Origin: Lunatimonas sp.
GTDB lineage: Bacteria; Bacteroidota; Bacteroidia; Cytophagales; Cyclobacteriaceae
Direction of reading: 5' to 3'
DNA: 64,000 nt
Assembly: GCF_020832325.1 (NCBI RefSeq)
Contig: NZ_JAFIEU010000047.1
Span: 124,001 to 188,000, forward strand
Below, one piece after another: positions 35,419 to 44,522 of the stretch (the stretch's first letter is position 1; the number at the start of each line of letters is the position of its first letter). The translations under genes were made by a program, and so were the position numbers. The notes beneath the pieces are model-generated. The model had not been told where the DNA came from. It made no database searches and worked only from the letters and a program-made list of their open reading frames with translations.

Positions 35419-36138
35419 ATGCGTTCCTCCCGAGACTTCCATTTTGTGAAAACGTTTGAGATCCTGTCATTCCAGGTCGACCCCCATGGAAAGCTCCGCT
35501 GGAGTGCGCTCGGTGATCTCTTTCAGGAAGTAGCTTGGCAACATGCGGATAGTGGTGACTTCGGCCAAAAATTGTTTGAAATGGGCTACCACTGGGTATT
35601 GTCCCGACTCCAGATTGAGGTTCAACAGCTTCCGCACTGGGGCGACATCATTCAACTAAAAACAGCTTCAAGGGGCATAGACGGGCTTTTTGCATTACGC
35701 GAATTCGAAATGGTAAACTCATCCGGCGAGGTGTTGGCAATCGGGATATCCTCCTGGCTCTTGTTGGATAGCCAAAGCAAACGGCCAAAGCGACCCAATC
35801 AGTTTCTACCGGAAGACCTATTTCCGGAAGTCGCCAAAGGAACCGTACTTCCTGCCAAGCTGCCATTACCGGAGGAAACTGAAATCGCCAAGATTTTTAC
35901 AGTACAACCCTCCGATCTGGATATGAACAACCACGTGAACAATGTCACCTACATTCGTTGGATCGAAGACTACTGCCTGTCGAATAATTTACCTTTTGAA
36001 ACGCTGGAGATCAATTTTTTAGCTGAGGCTATTCTGCACCAGAATGTGCAAGTTGCTGCCCAAAGCTTCGGAGAAGGACGAATGTTAGTGGGTGCGGTAA
36101 ACAACGTTCCCATTTTTGTCGCCCGGTTAAGTGTATAA
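35419..36138 (+). CDS. Acyl-ACP thioesterase-like protein (double hot-dog)
   Basis: 239 residues from ATG 35419; TTG 35404 is possible but adds only five residues. Two hot-dog halves: the first with YHWVLSRLQIEVQQLPHWGD, the second with LDMNNHVNNVTYIRWIEDY. The N..H pair in DMNNHVNN is the active-site signature of FatA/FatB-type acyl-ACP thioesterases, which release fatty acids from acyl carrier protein in the cytoplasm. The sequence FEILSFQVDPHGKLRWSALG fits the bacterial branch of the family. It is monocistronic, followed by a 350-base non-coding stretch. Confidence 0.85.
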   Translation: MRSSRDFHFVKTFEILSFQVDPHGKLRWSALGDLFQEVAWQHADSGDFGQKLFEMGYHWVLSRLQIEVQQLPHWGDIIQLKTASRGIDGLFALREFEMVNSSGEVLAIGISSWLLLDSQSKRPKRPNQFLPEDLFPEVAKGTVLPAKLPLPEETEIAKIFTVQPSDLDMNNHVNNVTYIRWIEDYCLSNNLPFETLEINFLAEAILHQNVQVAAQSFGEGRMLVGAVNNVPIFVARLSV

Positions 36139-36491
36139 TCCACGGTTGACCATCCAAATCGGCGGCCCGAGACCTGCAAATGGTCCCGATAAACCCCAAG
36201 TAAGCCGGATTTACCGAGGAATCGGCTAATATTTATGATTGGGGAGGGAAAGTTTAGTATACATTTTGTTACTTGTAAGGGAAAGGTAGAAATACCACCG
36301 CCTTTTTTGAACAACAATGCATCGCCCTAGCGATGTAAAACCTGCCAGACGGTTTGGAACCGTCTGGCAGGTGAACCTTAATAAATCAATTATAGACACA
36401 TGAAATCGAGCACGACGCAAGCGACACACGGAGGGACGATTGTAATACGTGCGAGATTCCATCTGACCGCTAAAGAACAAATTATAAACAG
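36139..36491. other. Intergenic region with two palindromes upstream of the TPP-enzyme operon
   Basis: No gene seen. It contains CATCGC-CCTA-GCGATG (36320-36335) and, five bases later, a much longer perfect palindrome listed separately. The promoter of the operon at 36492 must lie in the last 120 bases. No strong consensus element is visible. Confidence 0.5.
36341..36371. repeat. Perfect 14-bp stem palindrome
   Basis: CCTGCCAGACGGTT-TGG-AACCGTCTGGCAGG is perfectly self-complementary over 14 bp. There is no T-run, so it is not an ordinary terminator. A 10-base match to one arm (CCTGCCAGAC) occurs at 45034-45043 beside another decayed element. It looks like a dispersed intergenic palindromic repeat (REP-like). 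Confidence 0.7.
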
Positions 36492-38132
36492 ATGAAAGCA
36501 TCCGACCTATTTATCAAAGCCCTGGAAAACGAGGGCGTGGAATACATTTTTGGTGTACCGGGAGAAGAAAACCTTGACTTCCTGGAATCGTTGAGTGAAT
36601 CTACCATTACGTTAATCGTCACCCGCCACGAACAAGGAGCAGGATTTATGGCGGCCACCTACGGACGCCTTACGGGCAAACCTGGCGTATGCCTCTCCAC
36701 GCTGGGGCCCGGAGCCACCAATCTGGTCACACCCGCAGCGTATGCCCAACTGGGCGCGATGCCCATGATGATGATAACCGGACAGAAGCCCATCAAAAAG
36801 AGCAAACAGGCCCGCTTTCAGATCATCGATGTAGTCGACATGATGCGTCCGCTGACCAAATATACCAAGCAGATCGTAAACAGCAACGTAATCGCATCCC
36901 AGATCCGGGAAGCTTTTCGCTTGGCCACGGAAGAACGTCCGGGGGCGGTACATTTGGAATTTCCCGAGGACATAGCTCAAGAAGATTGCGCTGAAGAGCT
37001 CTTTGATGTGGTAGATTATATCATGCCCAAAGCAGACAGCAAAGCCATCGATGCAGCAGTGAAACTAATCGAGGAAGCCAAAAACCCCCTCCTACTGATC
37101 GGGGCAGGTGCCAATCGCAAAATTACCTGCCAGGCGCTTGCCCGCTTCGTGGACGAGACCGGCATCTATTTTTTCACCACCCAAATGGGCAAGGGTGTCA
37201 TCGACGAACGCCACGAAAGGTACCTAGGCACTGCCGCGCTTTCCAGCAATGACTTTGTGCATGCCGCTATAGACGAGGCCGATCTGATCATCAACGTGGG
37301 CCACGATGTGATCGAAAAGCCTCCCTTTTTCATGAAAAAAGGAGGGAAAAAGGTTATCCACGTAAACTTTGCTCCTGCCGAGGTGGATCCGGTATATTTC
37401 CCTCAGCTAAATGTAGTGGGAGATATTACCAGTTCGGTCAACCTTCTGGCCGATGAGCTTAAACCCCAGTCTCATTGGGATTTTTCCTTTTATGCCAAAG
37501 TGCGCGAAGAAGTACGTGGCCATCTAAGCACCTACTTTAAGGATGAGCGCTTCCCCATGCTTCCGCAGCGATTGGTACATATTCTACGGGAAAATCTGGG
37601 CGACAAAGATGTAATCACACTGGATAATGGCATCTATAAAATCTGGTTTGCCCGCAACTACACTTGCTATCAACCCAATACCCTCTTGCTGGACAATGCA
37701 TTGGCCTCCATGGGTGCCGGACTGCCCTCAGCGATGGCTGTAAACCTGCTCTATCCCGACAGAAAAGTGGTAGCTGTCTGTGGAGATGGGGGCTTCATGA
37801 TGAACTCCCAGGAACTGGAGACGGCTGTACGCCTAAAACTTAACCTGACTGTCATCATCCTCAACGACTCGGCCTACGGCATGATCAAATGGAAACAGGA
37901 AGATATGGGCTTCCGCGATTTTGGCCTGGATTACCAAAACCCCAACTTTGTGAAATATGCCGAAAGCTACGGTGCACATGGATACAGGCCGGAAAGCGAT
38001 GCGGACTTTAGGGAAATTCTCACACACACCCTTCAAACAGACGGCGTGCATGTAATTGACCTGCCGGTGGATTACTCCCTAAACCATCCTATTTTAAATG
38101 TAAAACTGAAACAAAAAACCTCGGAACTATGA
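36492..38132 (+). CDS. Thiamine-diphosphate enzyme of the acetolactate synthase large-subunit family
   Basis: 546 residues, full length for the family. N-terminal Pyr domain with the catalytic Glu in VTRHEQGAGFMA, central domain (NPLLLIGAGANRK), and C-terminal PP domain with the ThDP/Mg motif CGDGGFMMNSQELETA (G431-D432-G433 ... N438). Such enzymes condense pyruvate to 2-acetolactate, but close relatives act on other 2-oxo acids. No small regulatory subunit or ilvC/ilvD genes lie nearby. The partner is an aldehyde dehydrogenase that overlaps by four bases, so a catabolic role producing an aldehyde is at least as likely as branched-chain amino-acid synthesis (inference). Confidence 0.85.
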   Translation: MKASDLFIKALENEGVEYIFGVPGEENLDFLESLSESTITLIVTRHEQGAGFMAATYGRLTGKPGVCLSTLGPGATNLVTPAAYAQLGAMPMMMITGQKPIKKSKQARFQIIDVVDMMRPLTKYTKQIVNSNVIASQIREAFRLATEERPGAVHLEFPEDIAQEDCAEELFDVVDYIMPKADSKAIDAAVKLIEEAKNPLLLIGAGANRKITCQALARFVDETGIYFFTTQMGKGVIDERHERYLGTAALSSNDFVHAAIDEADLIINVGHDVIEKPPFFMKKGGKKVIHVNFAPAEVDPVYFPQLNVVGDITSSVNLLADELKPQSHWDFSFYAKVREEVRGHLSTYFKDERFPMLPQRLVHILRENLGDKDVITLDNGIYKIWFARNYTCYQPNTLLLDNALASMGAGLPSAMAVNLLYPDRKVVAVCGDGGFMMNSQELETAVRLKLNLTVIILNDSAYGMIKWKQEDMGFRDFGLDYQNPNFVKYAESYGAHGYRPESDADFREILTHTLQTDGVHVIDLPVDYSLNHPILNVKLKQKTSEL

Positions 38133-39526
38133 GTAATGTGTTGAAAGTAACTTCACCCTATGACCATCACCTCATTCGGGAACTCCCAATGATCGATGCC
38201 AAAGAGCTGGAAGCCAAAATTCACACCGCATATTCTTTATTTGCGGATCCCTCCTCTTGGATTCCGGCGCACCGGCGAATTGCCCTGCTCGAAAAAGTAC
38301 GTGAACTCATGGAATCACGCGTGGAGGAACTGACCAAACTAGCCGCTGAAGAAGGTGGCAAACCCTATCAGGATTCCAAAGTGGAAGTCATGCGGGCAAT
38401 TAACGGGGTAAAGATCGCCACCGAAGAGATTGGCCAACTGGCCGGTAAACAAATTCCCATGGGCCTAACGGAAGCATCGGCTAACCGAATAGCATTTACC
38501 ATGCGGGAACCTATTGGTGTAGTGGCTTCGATCTCCGCATTCAACCACCCCCTCAACCTAATTATACATCAAACCATTACGGCATTTGCAGCCGGCTGTC
38601 CGGTGATTGTTAAACCCGCCGGAACCACTCCCCTCTCCTGTCTGGCCATGATGGAAATCCTGGAAGAAGCCGGCATTCCCAAAGGCTGGGTTCAATCCGT
38701 GATCTGCGATAATGAGCTCGCCGAAAAACTCGCCACCGACAAACGGATCAACTACCTTTCCTTTATCGGATCCGCAAAGGTTGGCTGGTACCTGAAATCG
38801 AAATTGGCACCCGGAACACGCTGCGCACTCGAACACGGCGGTGCCGCCCCGGTTATTGTTGAAGACGATGTGGACGTAGAAGCCATCGTGCCTCCGCTGG
38901 TAAAAGGAGGGTTCTATCACGCGGGTCAGGTCTGCGTGTCTGTACAGAAAGTATTTGTTCGGGAATCACTGGCCAAGAGCCTCGCCGAAAAAATGGCGGA
39001 ACAAGCCCAAAAGCTGAAGGTAGGCGATCCTCTGGACAAGGATACGGAAGTGGGCCCTCTGATCAAGGCTTCCGAAGTCGACCGGGTACAGGAATGGGTA
39101 CAGGAGGCAGTAGGCAAAGGTGCCAAATTGCTCTGCGGAGGCAAAAAAATCGGCGATACCTGCTACGAACCTACTGTTTTGTTCAACCCACCCCACGATG
39201 CCAAAGTGTCTACCGAGGAAATATTTGGACCCGTGGTGTGTATCTATTCCTACACCGATCGGGAAGAAGCCATTCGACTGGCTAATAGCCTGGACTACCA
39301 TTTTCAAGCAGCGGTATTTACGAAAGATATCGATATTGCCATGGATACCGTTCGGAAACTAAACGCAACCGCTGTTATGGTGAACGACCACACCGCATTC
39401 CGCGTAGATTGGATGCCCTTTGGAGGCCGGGATGCGTCCGGAGAAGGCCTCGGAGGCATACCCTATTCCATGCATGAGATGACGAGGGACAAACTCATGG
39501 TGATCAAAAGTAAACTGCTGCCTTAG
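38129..39526 (+). CDS. Aldehyde dehydrogenase (NAD(P)+-dependent)
   Basis: 465 residues; start overlaps the stop of the ThDP enzyme (ATGA). The active site is complete: catalytic Cys269 in HAGQVCVSVQ, the general-base Glu in ALEHGG, and the cofactor-contact motif EEIFGPVV. AFNHPLNLIIHQTITAFAAG and KPAGTTPLSC are typical of the non-phosphorylating ALDH group that includes lactaldehyde and succinate-semialdehyde dehydrogenases. It probably oxidises the aldehyde made or handled by the partner enzyme; the substrate is unknown. A terminator follows 15 bases after the stop, closing a two-gene operon. Confidence 0.9.
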   Translation: MSNVLKVTSPYDHHLIRELPMIDAKELEAKIHTAYSLFADPSSWIPAHRRIALLEKVRELMESRVEELTKLAAEEGGKPYQDSKVEVMRAINGVKIATEEIGQLAGKQIPMGLTEASANRIAFTMREPIGVVASISAFNHPLNLIIHQTITAFAAGCPVIVKPAGTTPLSCLAMMEILEEAGIPKGWVQSVICDNELAEKLATDKRINYLSFIGSAKVGWYLKSKLAPGTRCALEHGGAAPVIVEDDVDVEAIVPPLVKGGFYHAGQVCVSVQKVFVRESLAKSLAEKMAEQAQKLKVGDPLDKDTEVGPLIKASEVDRVQEWVQEAVGKGAKLLCGGKKIGDTCYEPTVLFNPPHDAKVSTEEIFGPVVCIYSYTDREEAIRLANSLDYHFQAAVFTKDIDIAMDTVRKLNATAVMVNDHTAFRVDWMPFGGRDASGEGLGGIPYSMHEMTRDKLMVIKSKLLP

Positions 39527-39541
39527 ACCAAGCTACTACTT

Positions 39542-39574
39542 CCCGGCCAAAGGTAATGGCCGGGAATTTTTTTT
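39542..39574 (+). terminator. Rho-independent terminator of the ThDP enzyme/ALDH operon
   Basis: Stem CCCGGCC...GGCCGGG (7 bp, loop of 9) followed by AATTTTTTTT. Confidence 0.9.
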
Positions 39575-39644
39575 AGTCGTGTTTAAACGGAAAAAAATCC
39601 TATTAAGTCCGGAATATTTTACGAGGGATTGATTAAATTTAACT

Positions 39645-40256
39645 GTGGAAAACGAAAAAACCAAAGCCATTGTAAATGAACCCGATCTGAGTTACGGGCA
39701 TTATTCCTACGCCGATTACCTCGCTTGGGAAATGGAAGAGGTGGTGGAGTTGATAAAAGGTAAAATATTCAAACGTGCCGCAGCCGCTCCGAGTCGCATC
39801 CATCAAAGACTGGCAGGCAACCTACACACCGAACTAAATCTGTTCCTAAAAGGAAAACGATGCCAAGCTTATATAGCTCCTTTTGATGTGCGGCTACCGG
39901 TCAAGTCCACCAAAAACGAAAAAATCCATACGGTCGTGCAACCCGACATCTGTGTCGTGTGCGACCTCGAAAAGCTCGACGACAGGGGTTGCCTCGGTGC
40001 ACCTGATCTGGTAATAGAGGTACTCTCCCCCGGGAATAAGCAGCTGGAACTACAACACAAATACGAAGTGTATGAGGAATCCGGCGTGAAAGAGTATTGG
40101 CTGATGGATGCCCTGGGACAGACCCTTTTGATTTACACGCTGGTTGAAGGGCGGTATCAAAGTTCCCGATTAATGACTTCTGGAGATATGGCTAAGTCTA
40201 CCGCAGTAGTAGGCTTCGAACTGGACTTAACAACATTTTTTGCTGATATCAAATAA
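39645..40256 (+). CDS. Uma2 family (DUF820) PD-(D/E)XK-like nuclease
   Basis: 203 residues from a GTG start. DLSYGHYSYADYLAWEMEEV is the usual opening. The nuclease core shows VQPDICVVCD, APDLVIEVLSPGN and HKYEVYEESGVKEYWLMD, giving the D...E.K-type residues of the Uma2 fold. Biological role is unsettled: these are widely multiplied putative restriction-type endonucleases, also called toxin-like. Two closer relatives of each other lie on the other strand at 43077 and 43914, and this copy is more distant. A stem-loop with a weak T-tail follows at 40335. Confidence 0.9.
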   Translation: MENEKTKAIVNEPDLSYGHYSYADYLAWEMEEVVELIKGKIFKRAAAAPSRIHQRLAGNLHTELNLFLKGKRCQAYIAPFDVRLPVKSTKNEKIHTVVQPDICVVCDLEKLDDRGCLGAPDLVIEVLSPGNKQLELQHKYEVYEESGVKEYWLMDALGQTLLIYTLVEGRYQSSRLMTSGDMAKSTAVVGFELDLTTFFADIK

Positions 40257-40334
40257 ATACGCAGCAACCTAAATGGCGACTCGTTGCAACTATCACAGCA
40301 ATAAGGCATGCCTCAGGCACCGGTATAAACTGAA

Positions 40335-40370
40335 CAAGCCCAAAGCGTAAACTTAGGGCTTGTTTAGTTT
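40335..40370 (+). terminator. Probable terminator after the Uma2 gene
   Basis: CAAGCCC...GGGCTTG stem (7 bp, loop of 14) followed by TTTAGTTT. It lies between convergent genes (39645 and 40396) and could serve mainly the plus strand. Confidence 0.5.
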
Positions 40371-40395
40371 ATAAGGAATTGATAATTGCTTGGCG

Positions 40396-40776
40396 TTACG
40401 CGTTATCTTTTTTCTTAATTACCAAGTTCATAATACCCTCGGGGGTATTAACCTTTCCGGTCAACTGGGACCCTTTTTGCTCCAAGACAGTCTTGACCAC
40501 ACTTCCCTCCACATAGATATCAAACGATAACTTCCCATCCTTAATGGCTACATTTTTTCCCGAAACCGACTGCCCATTTTTAAGTGTTATTGTTACTAGC
40601 GTCTCCTTTTCCTTGCTAACGATAAGTACCGCTCCCTCATGGTATGGATAGGGAGCATCATAGCATTCATACGTCCAACTTCCATCAAATTCCGAAGCAA
40701 AATCAACCGCAATTGCGGGGATGATATATAGTGGGACAGTGAATAAAAGAAAGAAAACCAAGCTCAATTTTTTCAT
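40396..40776 (-). CDS. Small secreted protein of unknown function
   Basis: 126 residues. Signal peptide MKKLSLVFFLLFTVPLYIIP...AIA, then a beta-rich domain: FDGSWTYECYDAPYPYHEGA, ETLVTITLKNGQSVSGKNVA and LSFDIYVEGS...GSQLTGKVNTPEG. The alternating strands suggest a small lipocalin-like or other beta barrel of the kind that reports lipid or ligand binding, but no family is assigned. Two cysteines are not evident: only C in TYECYD. Isolated gene between a convergent Uma2 gene and a LytTR regulator on the same strand 106 bases upstream. Confidence 0.7.
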   Translation of the reverse strand: MKKLSLVFFLLFTVPLYIIPAIAVDFASEFDGSWTYECYDAPYPYHEGAVLIVSKEKETLVTITLKNGQSVSGKNVAIKDGKLSFDIYVEGSVVKTVLEQKGSQLTGKVNTPEGIMNLVIKKKDNA

Positions 40777-40882
40777 AACATTACGTTTTTAGGTTAAACA
40801 TGATATTTCGAAAGTATAGCCTAAAAACCAAATATGGTAAAAAAAGGGGTGAATTCCCTTAATTAGGGCCGAATAACCCCAG

Positions 40883-41710
40883 CTAGGAGAATAGTTGGCC
40901 AAACTCAGGGATAAACTTGCGTGATACAGGGACAACGGCGGTAGTACACTCCAGAATTAGGCTTACTTTACCTGACGTTTTTTTCACCATCTTTACATTT
41001 TGCATGTTAACCAAGTAAGATCTGTGGCACCGTTTTATCGGCAAATCCCTCAATTGCTCTGAGAGTCCTTTTAAGGAATTGCGCAATATTTCCTTTTTGA
41101 CGGTACCGTTGTCTGCATAATGTATCGTGGAATAATTGTCCGCCGCTTCGATAAACAAAATACTGGAAAGCTTCAATGCCAACCTGTTGTTTCCATACTC
41201 ATCCTTAAAATGTATTAGACTACTTGAGAAAACCGGAGATTTTGGTTCGTTTTGTTCCTCTTCTTGCTTTCTGAAAATCCAAATAAAACATAAGGCCAAC
41301 GTGTAAGGAATCAGCAATCCCAGAAAAGTATATTTAAAACTTATAATATACTCCCGCAAAAAACCAGAATCACCGCTACCATATAGTACATGGAAAAGGA
41401 GCGCCAACAAGGTCACCTCGCAAAGCACCCAATACACAAAATGGATAATTCTAGTATTGCCTTTTACCAGCAACGGTTGAATAAGTAACTGTGAAAATGC
41501 TAGAAAAACACCTCCGATTACCCCAAAACCAGACAGACGCAAAAACTGGCTAAACCCCTGATCTGGCTCCCACTGGTCGATGTTAAATGGGGTATACAGG
41601 TTAATAAAAAGTATGGTAAAAGCCGCACACGCACCAATTAAAAGCACCTTTTCCCGGGTATTCTGAAGCAAATCAAAAGGCAAGGACAGGAATTTACTGA
41701 TTTGATACAT
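40883..41710 (-). CDS. Membrane-anchored LytTR-family transcription regulator
   Basis: About 275 residues from ATG 41710 (MYQISKFLSLPF); earlier in-frame ATGs add 13-15 residues. Four hydrophobic helices occupy roughly residues 20-150 (VLLIGACAAFTILFINLY, FGVIGGVFLAFSQLLI, and two more). They are followed by a linker and a C-terminal LytTR DNA-binding domain (LSSILFIEAADNYSTIHYAD, CHRSYLVNMQNVKMVKK). There is no receiver domain, so signals are probably sensed by the membrane part. Such LytTR proteins are common in Bacteroidota. Targets are unknown; the neighbouring secreted protein is a candidate. Confidence 0.85.
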   Translation of the reverse strand: MYQISKFLSLPFDLLQNTREKVLLIGACAAFTILFINLYTPFNIDQWEPDQGFSQFLRLSGFGVIGGVFLAFSQLLIQPLLVKGNTRIIHFVYWVLCEVTLLALLFHVLYGSGDSGFLREYIISFKYTFLGLLIPYTLALCFIWIFRKQEEEQNEPKSPVFSSSLIHFKDEYGNNRLALKLSSILFIEAADNYSTIHYADNGTVKKEILRNSLKGLSEQLRDLPIKRCHRSYLVNMQNVKMVKKTSGKVSLILECTTAVVPVSRKFIPEFGQLFS

Positions 41711-42020
41711 AAACCTAAAATTAAGAAAATACGAATTAGAAGCTGGCATACACACTGCCTAACTCTGTCTGTAGTCTCCAGACTGTATTTTTTTGCTAAA
41801 TTAATCAATGAACTCCAAATCTCTGCCGCTGTTGGCTTGCCGCTAATAATTCAACCATTTTTTAAACGGAAAGCCTTGAAGGCCCCAAAATCAAAAAGGC
41901 ATGAAGACTCATGCTTGGCTATTGAAGGTACGCATTCTTCTTAAAACCAATGGTTTAAAACATCCTATTCATTCGTACACAGAAACAGGGGTACCTCAAA
42001 CTATCCGTCCCAAATCCAGT
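41711..42020. other. Intergenic region between LytTR and ThuA genes
   Basis: No gene supported. It contains a short inverted repeat GTCTG...CAGAC followed by TGTATTTTTTT around 41769-41796, oriented as a plus-strand terminator with no plus-strand gene before it. It is more likely part of the LytTR promoter region. Confidence 0.35.
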
Positions 42021-43052
42021 CTACTCCAGCTTAAAATCCCTACTGGTAGATTTTTCGGCGCTAGGAAAATCAGCAGGTATGGGAATGGTAACCTTCCCGG
42101 TCGCGGCCCATTCAGCACCCCTTACAAAAGAAACGATAAATCCCACACTTTCGATGGAGTAATCATCGTGCGCAAGCGTTGTATGAAAAATTCGACCTTC
42201 TCCGTAGTCTACCACCATCAACATAGGTTCGTGCCGATCGGTGGGCGGATTGCTCGAAATGTCCTTTCCAGTGGCCAAAATGGTCATATTATCGGCCGGC
42301 CCCCGCAATTTGGCATAGCATTCATCCTTGGTGGTCAACCACACCTCAGGCATTCCGCTCGTGATGGGATGATCCTGGACACGCACGGTAATGGGAAAAA
42401 TATGGCTGGGCCCATGGGCACCACTATTTCCCGGAGAGTGGTCCCGTACGAGTTCCCCTTCGTTGGTATAATAGACATAGGGCCCATCCTTTTCGGAACG
42501 ATCGCCCCAACCACCCAGACCAATCATCTTGTTGTATGCTGGCCAGTCGGGAAATGAATTGTCTGCGGCATGTACGGAAACAAAGCCTCCACCCGCAGCA
42601 ATGTATGCTTCAAATGCTCGCTGGGTGCTTTCGGGCCAGTTTGCAGCCTTCCATCCAAAATTTGAAATCACCACATCGTAATTCTCGAAGGCAGGGGAAA
42701 AATCCGGATCCGCTTGGGGGTTCTCCAAGTCGGTTGTTTCGCCTACTCCCGCCAAGGGCAGGTAGTCGGATTCCCTCTTTGCATTCCAGGTATACTGGGT
42801 TCTCTGGATGTCTACTTCAAAAAACCCGGTCTCCTCCAGGTACTGCTTCATCATGATGGTAGATTTGGGCCATACCTCGTGGTTGTTTTGCCCATCCACA
42901 ATCAACGCCCTTAGTGGCGACCTACGCGCAGATAGAGAACCGTCGTTTGGGTCAGATGCACTTAGGTTATCTTGACGGTCGGTTTGAGTGCCCTGGCATC
43001 CAGCCAATCCCAGGGACACCAATACCAGTACAATAAAGGAGAGCGTTTTCAT
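42021..43052 (-). CDS. ThuA-like domain lipoprotein
   Basis: 343 residues. Lipoprotein signal MKTLSFIVLVLVSLGLAGC (lipobox GLAGC), a short polar linker, then a ThuA-like class I glutamine-amidotransferase fold. This shows PLRALIVDGQNNHEVWPKST, YDVVISNFGWKAANWPEST, AYIAAGGGFVSVHAADNSFP and RIFHTTLAHDD. ThuA-like proteins accompany sugar-degradation genes in Bacteroidota, probably acting on carbohydrates in the periplasm; exact chemistry is not known. It is followed 24 bases upstream (on the plus axis) by a Uma2 gene on the same strand, probably unrelated. Confidence 0.9.
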   Translation of the reverse strand: MKTLSFIVLVLVSLGLAGCQGTQTDRQDNLSASDPNDGSLSARRSPLRALIVDGQNNHEVWPKSTIMMKQYLEETGFFEVDIQRTQYTWNAKRESDYLPLAGVGETTDLENPQADPDFSPAFENYDVVISNFGWKAANWPESTQRAFEAYIAAGGGFVSVHAADNSFPDWPAYNKMIGLGGWGDRSEKDGPYVYYTNEGELVRDHSPGNSGAHGPSHIFPITVRVQDHPITSGMPEVWLTTKDECYAKLRGPADNMTILATGKDISSNPPTDRHEPMLMVVDYGEGRIFHTTLAHDDYSIESVGFIVSFVRGAEWAATGKVTIPIPADFPSAEKSTSRDFKLE

Positions 43053-43076
43053 TTTTTTATTTCAAAGATGCCTGTA

Positions 43077-43688
43077 TTATTTAATATCACTAAAAAACTC
43101 TTCCAAATCCAGTTTAAACCCAAGAAGCACACATGACTCCACCACGTCCCCGGAAGTTAGCAGCCGGGAAGGGACATAGCGACTATTTTCCAGCGTGTAA
43201 ATGAGCAAATCCTGCGTTTCTGCATGGATAATCCAATATTCCCGAACCCCATGCGACTCGTAAAGCTCGTACTTGTGCTTCAGTTCTGTTTTACTGTTGC
43301 CGGGCGAAAGGATTTCCACGATAAGGTCCGGTGCCCCCAGGCAGCCACGATCATCCAGTTTTGCAGGATCGCATATCACGCAGATATCCGGCTGCACTAC
43401 GTCGAAAATTTGCTTATCATCTTTGGATGCCTTTGGAAATCGAACATCAAACGGAGCGGAATATACTTGGCACTTCTCTTTTCCTTTCAGAAAAACACCC
43501 AACCGTAAAAAAAGCTCTCCCGATACCTTTTGGTGAATCCTTCTGGGTGCTGCTGCAGCCTTTTTAAAAATTCTACCCTTGATCAGCTCGACCACCTCGT
43601 CCATATTCCAAGTGAGGTAGTCGGCATAAGAATACCGGCCGTACGCCATATCTGGTTCTTTGACGACTTCGGGCTTATGATCATCCAT
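43077..43688 (-). CDS. Uma2 family nuclease, tandem copy 1
   Basis: 203 residues starting MDDHKPEVVKEPDMAYGRYS. The conserved core is VQPDICVICD, DRGCLGAPDLIVEILSPGNS and YELYESHGVREYWIIHAE. Almost the same protein as the gene at 43914: the N-terminal 55 and C-terminal 100 residues are nearly identical, but the stretch around GELFLRLGVFLKGKEKCQVY differs. The 5' flank (to about 43757) is also duplicated. Confidence 0.9.
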   Translation of the reverse strand: MDDHKPEVVKEPDMAYGRYSYADYLTWNMDEVVELIKGRIFKKAAAAPRRIHQKVSGELFLRLGVFLKGKEKCQVYSAPFDVRFPKASKDDKQIFDVVQPDICVICDPAKLDDRGCLGAPDLIVEILSPGNSKTELKHKYELYESHGVREYWIIHAETQDLLIYTLENSRYVPSRLLTSGDVVESCVLLGFKLDLEEFFSDIK

Positions 43689-43913
43689 AGGGTAAATATA
43701 CTGATTTTGCTCCCTTTAAAAAAATCAAAAAACGCGCTATGCTACTCGGATTCAGCCAAAAATTAAACACCAACTACATAGCCAATTATCGATTTTATTA
43801 GCTCCCTGATAGCAATGTTGCTCTCTAGAGTATCTCGTATAAATAAACCATCGTTTAAGAATGGATAAGGGACGTTTTTTGGACTCAAATGGTTTATTTC
43901 CTAAGTGCGTCAA

Positions 43914-44522
43914 TTACTTAATATACGAAAAAAACTCTTCCAAATCCAGTTTAAACCCAGGAAGCACATGTGATTCTACCACATCCCCGGAAGTAAATAG
44001 CCTAGAAGGCACGTAGCGGCCATTTTCCAGCGTGTAGATTAGCAGGTCGTGGGTTTCTGCGTGAATAATCCAATATTCCCGAACCCCATGCGACTCGTAA
44101 AGCTCGTACTTGTGCTTCAGTTCTGTTTTACTGTTGCCGGGCGAAAGGATCTCTACGATCAGGTCCGGTGCACCTAAGCAGCCACGATCATCCAGTTTTG
44201 CGGGATCGCATATTACGCAGATATCCGGCTGCACCACGTCGAAAATTTGCTTATCTTCCCTGGATGTTTTCGGGAATCGGACATCGAAAGGGGCATTATA
44301 CACCTCACAGGTCATACCCTTTAGAAATCCAGCTATTCTAAGCGACAATTCGATAGAAACCTTTTGGTGAATCCTTCTGGGTGCTGCTGCGGCCTTTTTA
44401 AAAATTCTACCCTTGATCAGCTCGACCACCTCGTCCATATTCCAAGAGAGGTAGTCGGCATAGGAATAGAGGCCGTACGCCATATCTGGCTCTTTGACGA
44501 CTTCGGGCTTATGATCATCCAT
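43914..44522 (-). CDS. Uma2 family nuclease, tandem copy 2
   Basis: 202 residues, sister of the gene at 43077. The variable patch reads SIELSLRIAGFLKGMTCEVY and PKTSREDKQ. Catalytic-core motifs are intact, so both copies may be active. The two genes plus about 70 bases of shared upstream DNA form direct repeats of about 690 bases separated by 155 bases of unique, AT-rich sequence. Confidence 0.9.
   Translation of the reverse strand: MDDHKPEVVKEPDMAYGLYSYADYLSWNMDEVVELIKGRIFKKAAAAPRRIHQKVSIELSLRIAGFLKGMTCEVYNAPFDVRFPKTSREDKQIFDVVQPDICVICDPAKLDDRGCLGAPDLIVEILSPGNSKTELKHKYELYESHGVREYWIIHAETHDLLIYTLENGRYVPSRLFTSGDVVESHVLPGFKLDLEEFFSYIK

Noticed and set aside
35286-35420. N-terminal extension of the AlkB gene to 35420
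   Set aside because: The extension overlaps the divergent thioesterase start and shows no AlkB sequence, whereas ATG 35285 gives a standard-length protein.
41901-42557. Plus-strand frame of about 218 codons
   Set aside because: It lies largely antisense to the well-supported ThuA gene and has no signal or domain of its own.
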